Assembly: GCA_944325655.1 (NCBI GenBank)
Contig: CALVAW010000006.1
Location: forward strand, 1 to 58,558
Reading direction: 5' to 3'
DNA from: Candidatus Gastranaerophilales bacterium
GTDB lineage: Bacteria > Cyanobacteriota > Vampirovibrionia > Gastranaerophilales > Gastranaerophilaceae
Length of the DNA: 58,558 nucleotides
Position 1 is the stretch's first letter; each line of letters starts with the position of its first letter. The position numbers and the translations under genes were made by a program. This document shows positions 1-8,724 of the stretch, one piece after another. The notes under the pieces were generated by a model. It saw only the letters and a program-made list of their open reading frames with translations. It did no database searches and was not told where the DNA came from.

Positions 1-1
1 A

Positions 2-1183
2 AGAAAAATTGCTAATGATTTATTTTATATCGGTGTAAGCGACAGGAAAATATCGCTTTTTGAAAATGTATATCCTGTTAGTAACGGAATGAGCTATAAT
101 TCATATTTGTTAACCGATGAAAAGACAGTGTTATTTGATACAGTTGATAAAACTTGTTGCGGGCAGTTTTTTGACAATTTGGATTTTGTTCTTAATTCAA
201 AACCTCTTGATTATTTGGTTATTAATCATTTAGAACCTGACCATAGTGCATTAATTAAAGATGTAATACAAAAATATCCGGATATAAAAATTGTTTGCAA
301 CCAAAAAGCGCGTCAAATGCTTTTTCAATTTTTTGAATTTGAAACAGATATAGAAAATAATTTTCATATTGTAAAAGAAGGCGATTGTCTTACTGTCGGA
401 AAACATACATTAAAATTTTATATGGCTCCTATGGTACATTGGCCTGAAACCATGGTTACTTATGATTTATATAATAAAACTTTATTTAGTGCTGATGCGT
501 TTGGTGCTTTTGGAGCAATAAACGGTAATATATTCGACTGCGAAATTGATTTTGAATGCAGAATTAATGAGTACAGACGTTATTATTCAAATATTGTAGG
601 AAAATACGGTCCTCAAGTAAATGCACTTTTAAATAAAGCAAAAACACTTGATATAGAGCTGATTTGTCCTTTGCATGGCCTTATAATCAAGGAAAATATT
701 TCTTTTCTAATGGATAAATATTCTCTTTGGGCCAATTATTTACCTGAGGATGATTCTGTTGTTATTGCTTATGCCAGCGTATACGGAGGTACGCAAAATG
801 CGGTTGAAATTATTGCAAATAAGTTATCTCAAGCAGGAGTGCATAATATAAAAATGTATGATGTTTCTCATACCCACAGCTCTTTTGTAATTTCTGATAT
901 TTTTAAGTCTTCGAAGGTTATTCTTGCTTCGACTACTTATAATAATGCTATTTTTGTTAAGATGGATCACTTAATCAAAGATATTGTAAGTCATAATATT
1001 CAAAATCGTACTTTTGCGATTATTGAAAATGGCAGCTGGGCTTGTTGCTGCGGAGATTTAATTAAAAAAGAACTTTCTAATTTAAAAAATATCGAGTTTA
1101 TTGAAACTAAATTAAATATCAAGTCTTCGCTGAAAAAAGTACAAGAGAGTGAAATTGACGAATTTGTAAAACTTCTAATATAA
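2..1183 (+). CDS. A-type flavodiiron protein (FprA-like), 5' end cut by the window edge
   Basis: Flavodiiron proteins reduce O2 to water or NO to N2O in the cytoplasm of anaerobes. The reading frame is open from the second base and the residues ahead of the first ATG at base 89 (KIANDLFYIGVSDRKISLFE) match the family N terminus, so that ATG is internal and the gene starts outside the window. Diiron ligands are visible in the metallo-beta-lactamase domain: HLEPDH, the His of MVHWPE, the Asp of SADAFGAFG and the His of PLHGL. A flavodoxin-like FMN domain follows (YASVYGGTQNA) and fills the C-terminal third. No rubredoxin or flavin-reductase extension is fused to the C terminus, which makes it the simple class A type. 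It ends in a terminator shared with the convergent ligase gene. Confidence 0.93.
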   Translation, partial: RKIANDLFYIGVSDRKISLFENVYPVSNGMSYNSYLLTDEKTVLFDTVDKTCCGQFFDNLDFVLNSKPLDYLVINHLEPDHSALIKDVIQKYPDIKIVCNQKARQMLFQFFEFETDIENNFHIVKEGDCLTVGKHTLKFYMAPMVHWPETMVTYDLYNKTLFSADAFGAFGAINGNIFDCEIDFECRINEYRRYYSNIVGKYGPQVNALLNKAKTLDIELICPLHGLIIKENISFLMDKYSLWANYLPEDDSVVIAYASVYGGTQNAVEIIANKLSQAGVHNIKMYDVSHTHSSFVISDIFKSSKVILASTTYNNAIFVKMDHLIKDIVSHNIQNRTFAIIENGSWACCCGDLIKKELSNLKNIEFIETKLNIKSSLKKVQESEIDEFVKLLI

Positions 1184-1186
1184 AAT

Positions 1187-1212
1187 AAAAACGGTCATAA
1201 GACCGTTTTTAA
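1187..1212. terminator. Bidirectional intrinsic terminator
   Basis: A 10-bp perfect stem AAAAACGGTC/GACCGTTTTT with an ATAA loop lies between two convergent genes. The stem ends supply T-tracts in both directions. The 3' arm overlaps the stop codon of the minus-strand ligase gene. Confidence 0.85.
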
Positions 1213-2855
1213 GCGTTTTGCATAGCTTTTTTTCTTGAAATTTTCGAAATACCTGTTCTTGGCAGAGGGTCTTTCGTTATAACGATATTATTTGGTCTCT
1301 TGTATGATGATAATTCAAGAGAAAGTTTTTTGACTTCAGTTCTGATTGCTTTTTCAAGTTCGATATCGTCAAATTTTTCTATTGTTTCTTTTGTGGGATG
1401 TATTTTTGCAATAATTTCTTCGGTGCCTTGTTTTGAACCCGTTTTTATGACATCAGAATATACAAGCACTTCTTCAATCAAGGGGCTTTTTATTAAAACA
1501 GCTTCAACTTCTTCCGGAAATACTTTTTTACCCCCTGATAAGACAATCATGTTTTTAATTCTGCCGGTAATGTATACATATCCGTTAGAATCTATCTTTG
1601 CTATATCGCCGGTTTTAAGCCAGCCATCTTCGCAAAATGCCTCACGAGTGAGTTCGGGTTTGTTGTAATAACCTTTCATTATATTTTCGCCCATAATCTG
1701 TAATTCATGGGTTTTTGAATCTATTCTGACTTTTACACCGTATATCGGCCTTCCGACAGAGCCCAGTTTGCGGTGTTTTTCGTTATTCATGGTTATAATA
1801 GGACTTGCTTCTGAAAGACCGTACGCTTCATATATTGTTATACCAATTGTTTCGAAGAATTTTGCAACCGCCATATCAAGCGGGGCACCTCCGGACATGA
1901 AGCCTTTAAACCTGCCGCCAAATTTTTGATTTAGTTCTCTAAATAAGATTTTAGAAAGAGTTTTGTTGTTAGCTATTGCTGCTATTGCATATTTAAAGTC
2001 ATAGAATGCTTTTTTAAATGGTCCATATTGTTTAATCTCAGCTTCTATTGTCGTTTTCATCAGTTTTAAAAATGCGGGAACGGCAACCATAAATGTAATC
2101 TTTTTTTCTCGCATAATTGGGAAGATATCTTTAGGTTTCAGACTGTTTGAATAATATATTGATGCGCCTTTGTTTAAAAATGACATAAAACCGACTGAAA
2201 TTTCAAAAAGATGATTCATAGGAAGGATTGAAAGCATGGCATCGTTCCTGTCGAAACTGAAGCATTTGCCGACTGCAAGAACTTGCTGCAGCATGTTCCT
2301 GTATGTTATTTCAACACCTTTCGGATTACCTGTTGTCCCTGAAGTATATACAATTAATGCTGTTTTGTCGGGATTTCTGTGTCTCCATTTTTTGTCCGGT
2401 AAATCTTCCAATGAGTGAAGATTAACATGCTCCTGATTTGTTCTTTTGCCGTCAATTATAATAATATGTTCTATTGAAGGTACTAATTTTTGTAATTTTA
2501 TTGCATCTTCGTAATGAGTACTTGAAACAAGCATCACTTTAGGTTCGCAGTCGCTAAGTATATGAGTAAGTTCATGTATTGTAAGTTTAACATCCAACGG
2601 GACGCTTGTTGCTCCAGATAATACGGAAGCAAACAGTGTTGCGCCAAGTTCAGGCATAGATTCCGAAAGGATAGCAATTTTATCACCCTTATTTATTCCG
2701 ATATCAATTAAATAGCTTGCTAATTTTCTTGAAAGTATGCTTAAGCCCTTGAATGTAATTTCGCTCCAACCCAAGTTTGATCTAATGCCGAGGGCGACAT
2801 GGTCTTCAAGTTCTTTTGTTCTTTTTTCTATAAAAGTTAATATATTTGTATCCAT
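1209..2855 (-). CDS. AMP-forming acyl-CoA synthetase/ligase
   Basis: This 548-residue protein belongs to the ANL adenylating superfamily, whose members activate a carboxylic acid as acyl-AMP and then form a CoA thioester. The P-loop-like motif YTSGTTGNPKGVE is at residues 170-182. The A5 motif YEAYGLSEASP and the hinge-side motif GWLKTGDIA follow, and the C-terminal domain contains GGKKVFPEEVE and the late catalytic lysine region (PRTGISKISRK). The length and the YGLSE form suit long-chain fatty acyl-CoA ligases, but the substrate cannot be read from sequence. A GGGGAG Shine-Dalgarno lies 12 nt before the ATG. It is monocistronic and convergent with the flavodiiron gene. Confidence 0.88.
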   Translation of the reverse strand: MDTNILTFIEKRTKELEDHVALGIRSNLGWSEITFKGLSILSRKLASYLIDIGINKGDKIAILSESMPELGATLFASVLSGATSVPLDVKLTIHELTHILSDCEPKVMLVSSTHYEDAIKLQKLVPSIEHIIIIDGKRTNQEHVNLHSLEDLPDKKWRHRNPDKTALIVYTSGTTGNPKGVEITYRNMLQQVLAVGKCFSFDRNDAMLSILPMNHLFEISVGFMSFLNKGASIYYSNSLKPKDIFPIMREKKITFMVAVPAFLKLMKTTIEAEIKQYGPFKKAFYDFKYAIAAIANNKTLSKILFRELNQKFGGRFKGFMSGGAPLDMAVAKFFETIGITIYEAYGLSEASPIITMNNEKHRKLGSVGRPIYGVKVRIDSKTHELQIMGENIMKGYYNKPELTREAFCEDGWLKTGDIAKIDSNGYVYITGRIKNMIVLSGGKKVFPEEVEAVLIKSPLIEEVLVYSDVIKTGSKQGTEEIIAKIHPTKETIEKFDDIELEKAIRTEVKKLSLELSSYKRPNNIVITKDPLPRTGISKISRKKAMQNA

Positions 2856-2982
2856 AAATTATTAATGCTCCCCATTTGATATAACATGTATTATATCTTA
2901 TTTTTTAAAAAATAGTCTAATTATTTGTAAATTTATATTTACTTTAATGTTATAATTTCATTTATTAAAAGGAGATTTTTAA

Positions 2983-3495
2983 ATGATAGAAATGAGAGTA
3001 ATGGGCATAGCTCTTGATACCAGAACAGGTTCGCCCATTGTAGTTTTAAATGATATAGACAACAGAAAAGCTCTTCCGATTTGGATTGGTTCTGCCGAGG
3101 CAAGTGCTATTATAAGAAAAATAGAAAGTATTCCTTCTTCTCGACCCATGACACATGATTTGTTTATTGATATAGCAAAACAATCCGAATTTAAAATAAC
3201 AAAAGTTGAAATAAATGATGTTGATGATCAGACATATTTTTCTTGCGTATATATGTATAATGATAAATTACAAAAAGAAATTCAAATAGATTCTCGTCCG
3301 TCGGATGCCATCGCTATCGCACTTAGAGCTGATGTTCCAATTTATGTTACATCAAATGTTTTGGCAGTTGGTGCAATTTCTACCGATGTGGAAAAAGATG
3401 AAGAAGAAGCTAAGGAATTTAAGGATTTTATTAAAGATATAAAACCTTCGGATTTTGAAAAGCTTCTAAAAAAGAATTTTGAGTCTGACCAGTAG
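2983..3495 (+). CDS. Bifunctional nuclease (BFN/DUF151) family protein
   Basis: This 170-residue protein matches the BFN domain family (DUF151), small proteins widespread in bacteria including cyanobacteria and in plants; a few have been shown to have DNase/RNase activity. The sequence shows the diagnostic LPIWIGSAEASAI block near residue 30 and the RPSDAIAIALRADVPIYV block near residue 105, followed by an acidic C-terminal tail. The start is fixed by AAAGGAG eight bases before the ATG, and a TATAAT hexamer sits at 2951-2956, so it probably has its own promoter. The family assignment is firm; the cellular role is not. Confidence 0.87.
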   Translation: MIEMRVMGIALDTRTGSPIVVLNDIDNRKALPIWIGSAEASAIIRKIESIPSSRPMTHDLFIDIAKQSEFKITKVEINDVDDQTYFSCVYMYNDKLQKEIQIDSRPSDAIAIALRADVPIYVTSNVLAVGAISTDVEKDEEEAKEFKDFIKDIKPSDFEKLLKKNFESDQ

Positions 3496-3634
3496 ATTCC
3501 ATCTGGTTCTGTCAAAAGTTAATTGAGATTTAAGATAGTTTTTTCTTAGCTCTTTAAGACCTGTTAAATAAAAAACTGTATTATTTTTATTTTTCATGGT
3601 ATTTTATTAATGAAGATTAAAAAGAAGGCAAGGT

Positions 3635-3847
3635 ATGGATAAAATTACTAAAGAAATGGGTATAATGGATATTGTAACAGCACATCCCGAAACGCTTGAA
3701 GTGTTTGCTAAGTATGGAATGGGCTGTATTGGCTGTGCTGCTGCACATTTTGAAAATCTTGAAGCCGGCGCAAAAGTCCATGGTATTGATCCTGATGAAA
3801 TGGTTGCTGCAATGAATGCAATCATAGAACAAAAAGCTGGACAATAA
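3635..3847 (+). CDS. DUF1858-domain protein
   Basis: This 70-residue protein consists only of a DUF1858 domain (also found at the N terminus of ScdA/YtfE-type iron-centre repair proteins and in hybrid-cluster-protein neighbourhoods). The hallmark is a helix with the phrase YGMGCIGCAAAHFENLE, which holds a CxxC pair at about residues 29-32. The domain is thought to sense or bind redox centres in anaerobes; its exact role is unknown. Shine-Dalgarno AAGGCAAGG precedes the ATG. The opposite-strand frames here are shadows. Confidence 0.85.
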   Translation: MDKITKEMGIMDIVTAHPETLEVFAKYGMGCIGCAAAHFENLEAGAKVHGIDPDEMVAAMNAIIEQKAGQ

Positions 3848-3854
3848 TTTATTT

Positions 3855-3884
3855 TTATTGTATCATTTACTCACATCTTAGAAT
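3855..3884 (+). promoter_or_regulatory. Probable tRNA-Leu promoter
   Basis: A -10 hexamer TAGAAT (3879-3884; 5 of 6 consensus) lies about 9 bases before the mature tRNA 5' end, just after the DUF1858 stop codon. The -35 is weaker: TTATTG with an 18-nt spacer or TTGTAT with a 15-nt spacer. A transcript would start almost at the tRNA itself. Confidence 0.45.
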
Positions 3885-3893
3885 GTCGTGTTT

Positions 3894-3983
3894 GCCCTGG
3901 TGGTGGAATCGGTAGACACGTCGGACTTAAAATCCGATGAGGCTAATAACTTCGTGCCAGTTCAAGTCTGGCCCAGGGCACCA
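3894..3983 (+). tRNA. trnL: tRNA-Leu (anticodon TAA)
   Basis: The acceptor stem GCCCTGG pairs with CCAGGGC, followed by discriminator A and an encoded CCA. The anticodon stem TCGGA/TCCGA closes the loop CTTAAAA, giving anticodon TAA (Leu, UUA codon). There is a long variable arm, as expected for tRNA-Leu, and the T-loop GTTCAAGTC is canonical. There is no intron in the anticodon loop, where many cyanobacteria carry a group I intron in this gene. Confidence 0.97.
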
Positions 3984-3985
3984 TT

Positions 3986-4013
3986 AAACTCTCCAAATAG
4001 GAGAGTTTTTTTG
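3986..4013 (+). terminator. Intrinsic terminator after tRNA-Leu
   Basis: Stem AAACTCTCC/GGAGAGTTT with a five-base loop followed by a T-run, three bases after the CCA end of the tRNA. Confidence 0.88.
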
Positions 4014-4379
4014 TTGGGTTTTCATGTTCAATTTTTTTATAAGCACAAAGATAAAATTTGTTAAATTATATATTAAGAAATGTTAATATTAATTTATACG
4101 TATTTAGCTAATGTTCGCATAATTTACAAAAATAATTATAAAAAAATTAAGTCTAAATCAAATAATGTAAGACAAACACTAAAAAAAATGATAAGATAAC
4201 AAAGCAAGTGTTCGAAATAATATTATACAGATATAAATATGATTTTAAAAAATAAATTTCGTTAAAACAAAATAGTCGTTACATAAGTTAAAGATTAACA
4301 ACTAAGTAGCAAATTTTTTTGCCCAAAATATTTTATTAATATATAGGTAATAGTGTGTGAATGTTATTGGAGGAAATCA
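4014..4379. other. Gene-free AT-rich spacer ahead of the HEAT-repeat gene
   Basis: I see no ORF, RNA gene or clear repeat here. The only regulatory candidate is a weak promoter, TTGCCC (4319-4324), 17 bases, TATAGG (4342-4347), which would give a leader of about 25 nt to the ATG at 4380. The GGAGG ribosome-binding site is at 4369-4373. The long length is unusual for this compact window. Confidence 0.5.
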
Positions 4380-5234
4380 ATGACAATTAGTGTGAACAAT
4401 CGAAAAAAAACAGCGAAGAAATCTTTTGATGAGTTGGTGAAGGATTTAAAAACTTCAAATTCTGAAAAAGTTAGATATAACGCAGCAAGAATCCTTGGCG
4501 AAATGGGTGATTTTTCTGCTGTTGATCCTTTAATCGATGTTCTTAAAAATGATAAAAACGGTTCCGTTCGTTTATATGCCGCTCGTGCTCTTGGCGAATT
4601 GGGCGACACAAATGCAACTGTTCCGTTGATTGAATCATTAAGATTAGACAGAAACGTTGATGTTCGTGTTCGTGCCGCTCGTGCACTCGGACGTCTTGGC
4701 GGTGAGATAGTTGTTGAGCCGTTAGTTGAAGCATTAAACGATGAAAATCCTCAAGTTTGTATTACTGCAACTGAAGCATTAATTGAAATTGGAGATGTTG
4801 CAACTGATGCTCTTATCGAATCTCTTGACCATGAAAAGGTTAATGTAAGATGCGATGCTACTCGTGCGCTTGGTGAAATCGGAAATCCAAAATGTGTTGA
4901 CAAGATTATTAACATGTTAAACGATGAATGGGTTAATGTCCGTATTTATGCCGTTACTTCACTTGGAAAATTAAATGATAAAAAAGCGGTTCCTGCTTTA
5001 ATTGAAGTAATGAAAAACGAAAAAGAAAATGATTTGGTAAGGGCCGGTGCTGCTGCTGCACTTGGTGTATTACGTGACCAAAGAGCTTTGCTTCCTCTTC
5101 GTGAATTGATTATCAATGCTGAAGAACTTGGAGAACTTGAAGATACTGCTTTAAAATCTTTCAAGAAAATTATGGCAGCAAACTGGGAAGCTATGCAAGG
5201 TGCTCAAAGCGTTAAAAAACCAAGCTTTTTCTAA
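4380..5234 (+). CDS. HEAT-repeat (PBS-lyase-like) protein
   Basis: The 284-residue protein is built almost wholly from about seven to eight 31-residue HEAT/PBS-lyase-type repeats, seen as recurring VRYNAARILGEMG, VRLYAARALGELGD, VRVRAARALGRLG and VRCDATRALGEIG units. Such alpha-solenoids act as scaffolds; in cyanobacteria relatives include phycobilin lyases CpcE/F and NblB, but nothing here implies pigments. I chose the ATG nine codons inside the longest frame because GGAGG lies six bases before it. It is monocistronic, ending in a strong terminator. Binding partners are unknown. Confidence 0.9.
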   Translation: MTISVNNRKKTAKKSFDELVKDLKTSNSEKVRYNAARILGEMGDFSAVDPLIDVLKNDKNGSVRLYAARALGELGDTNATVPLIESLRLDRNVDVRVRAARALGRLGGEIVVEPLVEALNDENPQVCITATEALIEIGDVATDALIESLDHEKVNVRCDATRALGEIGNPKCVDKIINMLNDEWVNVRIYAVTSLGKLNDKKAVPALIEVMKNEKENDLVRAGAAAALGVLRDQRALLPLRELIINAEELGELEDTALKSFKKIMAANWEAMQGAQSVKKPSFF

Positions 5235-5254
5235 AAATAATTTTTTATTAATTT

Positions 5255-5283
5255 AAAAGGTTCCTTGAAAGGAACCTTTTTTT
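5255..5283. terminator. Intrinsic terminator
   Basis: Stem AAAGGTTCC/GGAACCTTT with a six-base loop and a T7 tail on the plus strand, between the HEAT-repeat gene and the convergent small membrane-protein gene. Confidence 0.88.
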
Positions 5284-5297
5284 GTATAGTATTTTAA

Positions 5298-5585
5298 TTA
5301 TATTCTATTGTGCCATACACCGCCTTGTCTATCTATTATTGCATCATAGAAAGACCAAAGTCTAAATACTCCTGTTAATCCCAGAACGGCGTGTGTAATA
5401 TTTTTTTCTGCCGATTGTCCGTTTATCGCTTGTCCAATTCCCGGCCATATTAATAAAGAGCATATAGAAGCACCTACACTTCTTCCTGATACATGTCCGT
5501 CTGTACCATGCGTTCCTGCTGCATTTGCAGGATTAAAAAGCATCATTGTCATTAATACAGTCAGTAAAGTGATTGCTTTTTTCAT
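5298..5585 (-). CDS. Small exported/membrane protein, TM2-like
   Basis: This 95-residue protein begins with a Sec-type signal peptide (MKKAITLLTVLMTMMLFNPANA, likely cleaved after ANA). A Gly/Ser-rich linker follows, then a hydrophobic hairpin (SLLIWPGIGQAINGQ...VFRLWSFYDAI) that resembles the GxGQ..G...RLWS/YDAI pattern of TM2-domain-like small membrane proteins. No catalytic residues are recognisable. AGGAGG eight bases before the ATG gives a strong start. Function unknown; export is well supported. Confidence 0.75.
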   Translation of the reverse strand: MKKAITLLTVLMTMMLFNPANAAGTHGTDGHVSGRSVGASICSLLIWPGIGQAINGQSAEKNITHAVLGLTGVFRLWSFYDAIIDRQGGVWHNRI

Positions 5586-5623
5586 CTTTTCATCCTCCTT
5601 TTTGATTCATAATTAATTGCTAA

Positions 5624-7102
5624 TTAAGATAATATATAATTGATTAGACTTCTTATCATAACTCCTGTCGGTCCTGATATTGTTTCTTTGTTTGTTTTTT
5701 CGAGATATGCTGTTCCTGCAATGTCTAAGTGCATCCAGGATTTTGATTTTGTAAAATTAGATAAAAACCAAGCTGCTGTTGATGTTCCTGCGTTTCTGCC
5801 ACCTGTATTTTTAAAATCGGCAATTTCTGATTTTAAATTTTCTTTCAATTCATCTAAAATTGGCATTTGCCAAACATTTTCACAATATCTTGATGCTATG
5901 TCTTTGAATTTATTTATTTGTTTTTGATTATTCCCCATAATTCCTGTTATGTTATTTCCGAGTGCGACAATTACTGCTCCTGTTAATGTTGCAATGTCAA
6001 TTATTTCATCTACACCAAGTTTATCTGCGTAACATAGTGCGTCTGCGAGCGTTATTCTTCCTTCCGCATCGGTATTATCCACTTCAATTGTTTTTCCGTT
6101 CATGGCAGTTAATATATCACCTTGTTTATATGCCGATCCTGATGCCATATTTTCACACAGTGCGCTTATTACATGTAACTCTACATCAGGTTTTAGTTTA
6201 GCCATCGCTTGAATTATCCCCAGCACGCTTGCAGCGCCTGACATGTCTGATTTCATTGTAAGCATTGATGCAGCGGGTTTTATGTTTAGTCCGCCGGCAT
6301 CAAATGTAATACCTTTACCTATGAGAGCTATTTTTTTTCTGGGTTTATTTTTTGGTTTGTATGTCAAATGAATAAAAGCAGGGTCATTTGCGCTGCCTCT
6401 TGATACTGCTAAAAATGCGTTCATTTTCATATTCTTTATTTGACTTTTATTATAAATTTGTGACTCAAGATCGTGTTCTTTTGCAATTTGTTCCGCTAAA
6501 TTTGCTATATATTTTGGTGTTACTATTTGCGCTGATTCATTTATTAAATCTTTTGCAAATTTCATTGCAAATGATGTATATGCTCCAATTTCTGCGCCTT
6601 GTTCTATTTCCGGACTGATTTCTTTACTTAAAAGTTCAATGGTTTCTATTTTTTGTTTTTTATCATGCAGGTATTTATCAAATTCATAAAGTCCTATTCT
6701 TGCGGCACTCAGAGTAATTTGTGCTGCGTCTTGGTCATTAAATTCTAAGTTTGAACAGTTTGATGTATCAATTAGTTCAATTGCAAGCGAACCTTTTTTT
6801 GACATGTTTTTTATTCTTCTTGTTGCGCTTGCTATGCATTGCGACAATTTTTTTCTTGTGAGTTCATTTTTTTTACCAAGTCCGACAATTAATGTTTTTA
6901 AATTTTCATTAATTGAATATTCAAAAGTTTCTTGAAAACTTCCTTTAATGACTTTAAATTTATATATTTGTTCACAAAGAACATTGTTTGAAAGATTGTT
7001 TAAGTATTCAAATACATCACTTCTTTTTTCTTCATTTTCATAGATAAAACAGATTATTATATCTGAGTTTTCTTCTTTAATTTTTTTAGTTAAAAATCTC
7101 AT
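5624..7102 (-). CDS. pepA: Leucyl aminopeptidase (M17)
   Basis: A cytosolic dizinc aminopeptidase that removes N-terminal residues from peptides. The 492-residue length matches PepA. The C-terminal catalytic domain shows GKGITFDAGGLNIKP (metal-binding Lys/Asp), DMSGAASVLG and the family signature NTDAEGRITLADAL, where the Asp and Glu bind metal. The N-terminal regulatory domain is divergent, as usual. The start has AAGGAG five bases upstream and lies two bases after the trmFO stop codon, so the two are surely co-transcribed. In E. coli PepA also binds DNA; whether that applies here cannot be told. Confidence 0.94.
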   Translation of the reverse strand: MRFLTKKIKEENSDIIICFIYENEEKRSDVFEYLNNLSNNVLCEQIYKFKVIKGSFQETFEYSINENLKTLIVGLGKKNELTRKKLSQCIASATRRIKNMSKKGSLAIELIDTSNCSNLEFNDQDAAQITLSAARIGLYEFDKYLHDKKQKIETIELLSKEISPEIEQGAEIGAYTSFAMKFAKDLINESAQIVTPKYIANLAEQIAKEHDLESQIYNKSQIKNMKMNAFLAVSRGSANDPAFIHLTYKPKNKPRKKIALIGKGITFDAGGLNIKPAASMLTMKSDMSGAASVLGIIQAMAKLKPDVELHVISALCENMASGSAYKQGDILTAMNGKTIEVDNTDAEGRITLADALCYADKLGVDEIIDIATLTGAVIVALGNNITGIMGNNQKQINKFKDIASRYCENVWQMPILDELKENLKSEIADFKNTGGRNAGTSTAAWFLSNFTKSKSWMHLDIAGTAYLEKTNKETISGPTGVMIRSLINYILS

Positions 7103-7104
7103 AT

Positions 7105-8436
7105 TTACTCCTTAATATTGTCTTTTAATTTTTGGATTTCTTCTGTTGCTCTTTGTGACCTTAGAGTATTTTTATATTTTTTATCTTTTATTTTTCCCGA
7201 TTCTTCTGAAAGTTCGTTGATTATCCCCCAATTTGAATTGATTGGTTGAAATTTTTTATGTTCGCTGTATGTAATATAGTCTGTTAGCGCACCAAGCATT
7301 GTGTTATTGCTCAAAGTTATCATTTGTTTATTTTTAATGTATAAGTCCATGTTTATTGCAGCAAGGAGACCTGTTGCAATACTTTCGCAATATCCTTCTA
7401 CGCCGGTGAGTTGACCTGCAAAGAAGATATTTTTATATTTTTTTGTTTGCAAATATTTGTTTAAAATTTGAGGTGAATTTATGAATGTATTTGCATGCAT
7501 TACACCATATCTTACTATATTTGCATTTTCAAGCCCCGGTATGCTATGAATTAATTTTTTCTGTTCGCTCCAAAGAAGATTTGTTTGAAAACCGACAAGA
7601 TTATATAAATTTGCCATTTTGTCGTCTTGTCTTAATTGAACAATCGCCCAGAATTGATGTTTTTTAAATTCGGTTTTAATTCTTTTATCAAAAATTCCGA
7701 CTGGTTTCATAGGACCAAAACGCAAGGTGTCTTTGCCTCTGGATGCCATAACTTCAATTGGCATGCAGCCTTCAAAATAATTCGCTTCAAAATCTTTTAA
7801 TTTAGCTCTTTGAGAGTTTATTAATATATTATAAAAATTTTCATATTCGGATTTATCCATGGGGCAATTTATGAAGTCAGCGTCTCCTTTATCCCATCTT
7901 GATGCATAGAAAGCTTTGTCGAAATTAATTGATTTTTTTTCTACTATCGGAGCGACGGCATCAAAAAAATGAAAATTACTTTGTCCGAATTTTGCTTTAA
8001 TTTCGTTGCAAAGTTCATCAGATGTTAACGGACCGGTTGCAATTATAGTTGGGGTAGTGTCGTCAATTTTTTCGTATTTTTCTCTAATAATATTAATATT
8101 TTTATAGTTTTTTATTGTTTTTTCTACTTCATTTGAAAAACCAAATCTATCTACGGATAATGAATTTCCCGAAGGTATTGATGTAGCATTTGCGATTTCA
8201 AAAAGTGCGGAGCCGAGAATTTCCGCTTCTTTTTTTAAAAGTCCCGATGCATTTAAAATATCTGCAGAACCAAGACTGTTTGAACACACTAGTTCCGCAG
8301 GCAATGATGTAGTGTGGGCTTTGGTTGTATATTTGGGACGCATCTCAATTAAATCCACGTTATATCCTTTTTTAGCCAGATATATAGCGGCTTCTGAACC
8401 GGCTAGTCCCGCTCCGATTATTCTGATTTTATACAT
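7105..8436 (-). CDS. trmFO: Methylene-THF-tRNA (uracil-5-)-methyltransferase TrmFO
   Basis: This FAD- and folate-dependent enzyme makes ribothymidine-54 in the tRNA T-loop, the route used by many Gram-positives and cyanobacteria in place of TrmA. The N-terminal FAD motif IGAGLAGSEAA is followed by the signature region PAELVCSNSLGS, and the C-terminal part holds GQLTGVEGYCESIATGLLAA. I prefer the ATG at 8436 over the in-frame GTG at 8445 because AAAGAG is spaced eight bases from it. The product is then 443 residues, normal for the family. It is the upstream gene of a pair with pepA. Confidence 0.93.
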   Translation of the reverse strand: MYKIRIIGAGLAGSEAAIYLAKKGYNVDLIEMRPKYTTKAHTTSLPAELVCSNSLGSADILNASGLLKKEAEILGSALFEIANATSIPSGNSLSVDRFGFSNEVEKTIKNYKNINIIREKYEKIDDTTPTIIATGPLTSDELCNEIKAKFGQSNFHFFDAVAPIVEKKSINFDKAFYASRWDKGDADFINCPMDKSEYENFYNILINSQRAKLKDFEANYFEGCMPIEVMASRGKDTLRFGPMKPVGIFDKRIKTEFKKHQFWAIVQLRQDDKMANLYNLVGFQTNLLWSEQKKLIHSIPGLENANIVRYGVMHANTFINSPQILNKYLQTKKYKNIFFAGQLTGVEGYCESIATGLLAAINMDLYIKNKQMITLSNNTMLGALTDYITYSEHKKFQPINSNWGIINELSEESGKIKDKKYKNTLRSQRATEEIQKLKDNIKE

Positions 8437-8579
8437 CTTGTTCACTCTTTTTTATTATAACCCGCTAAAATTTTTAGTTATTTTATTAATAAAACTTAAT
8501 ATTAATGCCTTATTTGAAAAAAATATTAAAGAAAATTATATTTGCTGCCGAATAAATTATTGTAGCTTACAGGTGTTAT

Positions 8580-8723
8580 ATGTTTAAGACAATAAAGGTT
8601 AATAAGAATTTTTTCAGTTGTAATGAGCTTATTAAAAAAGGTATGCTCAAAAGGCGCAGGCTTGCCATCAGTGCTATTTTTAATATTTGCGATGTTAAAG
8701 AAAGAATCAGATTGGTTAAGTAG
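8580..8723 (+). CDS. Possible small basic protein (47 residues)
   Basis: An ORF of 47 codons on the plus strand in the gap between trmFO and the FtsB-like gene, with AGGTG four bases before the ATG (spacing is short). The product is lysine/arginine-rich, including LKRRRLAISAIFN in its middle and ending KERIRLVK. It ends one base before the convergent FtsB-like gene. No homolog comes to mind. It may be a chance ORF; the evidence is the ribosome-binding site and the otherwise empty interval. Confidence 0.3.
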   Translation: MFKTIKVNKNFFSCNELIKKGMLKRRRLAISAIFNICDVKERIRLVK

Positions 8724-8724
8724 T

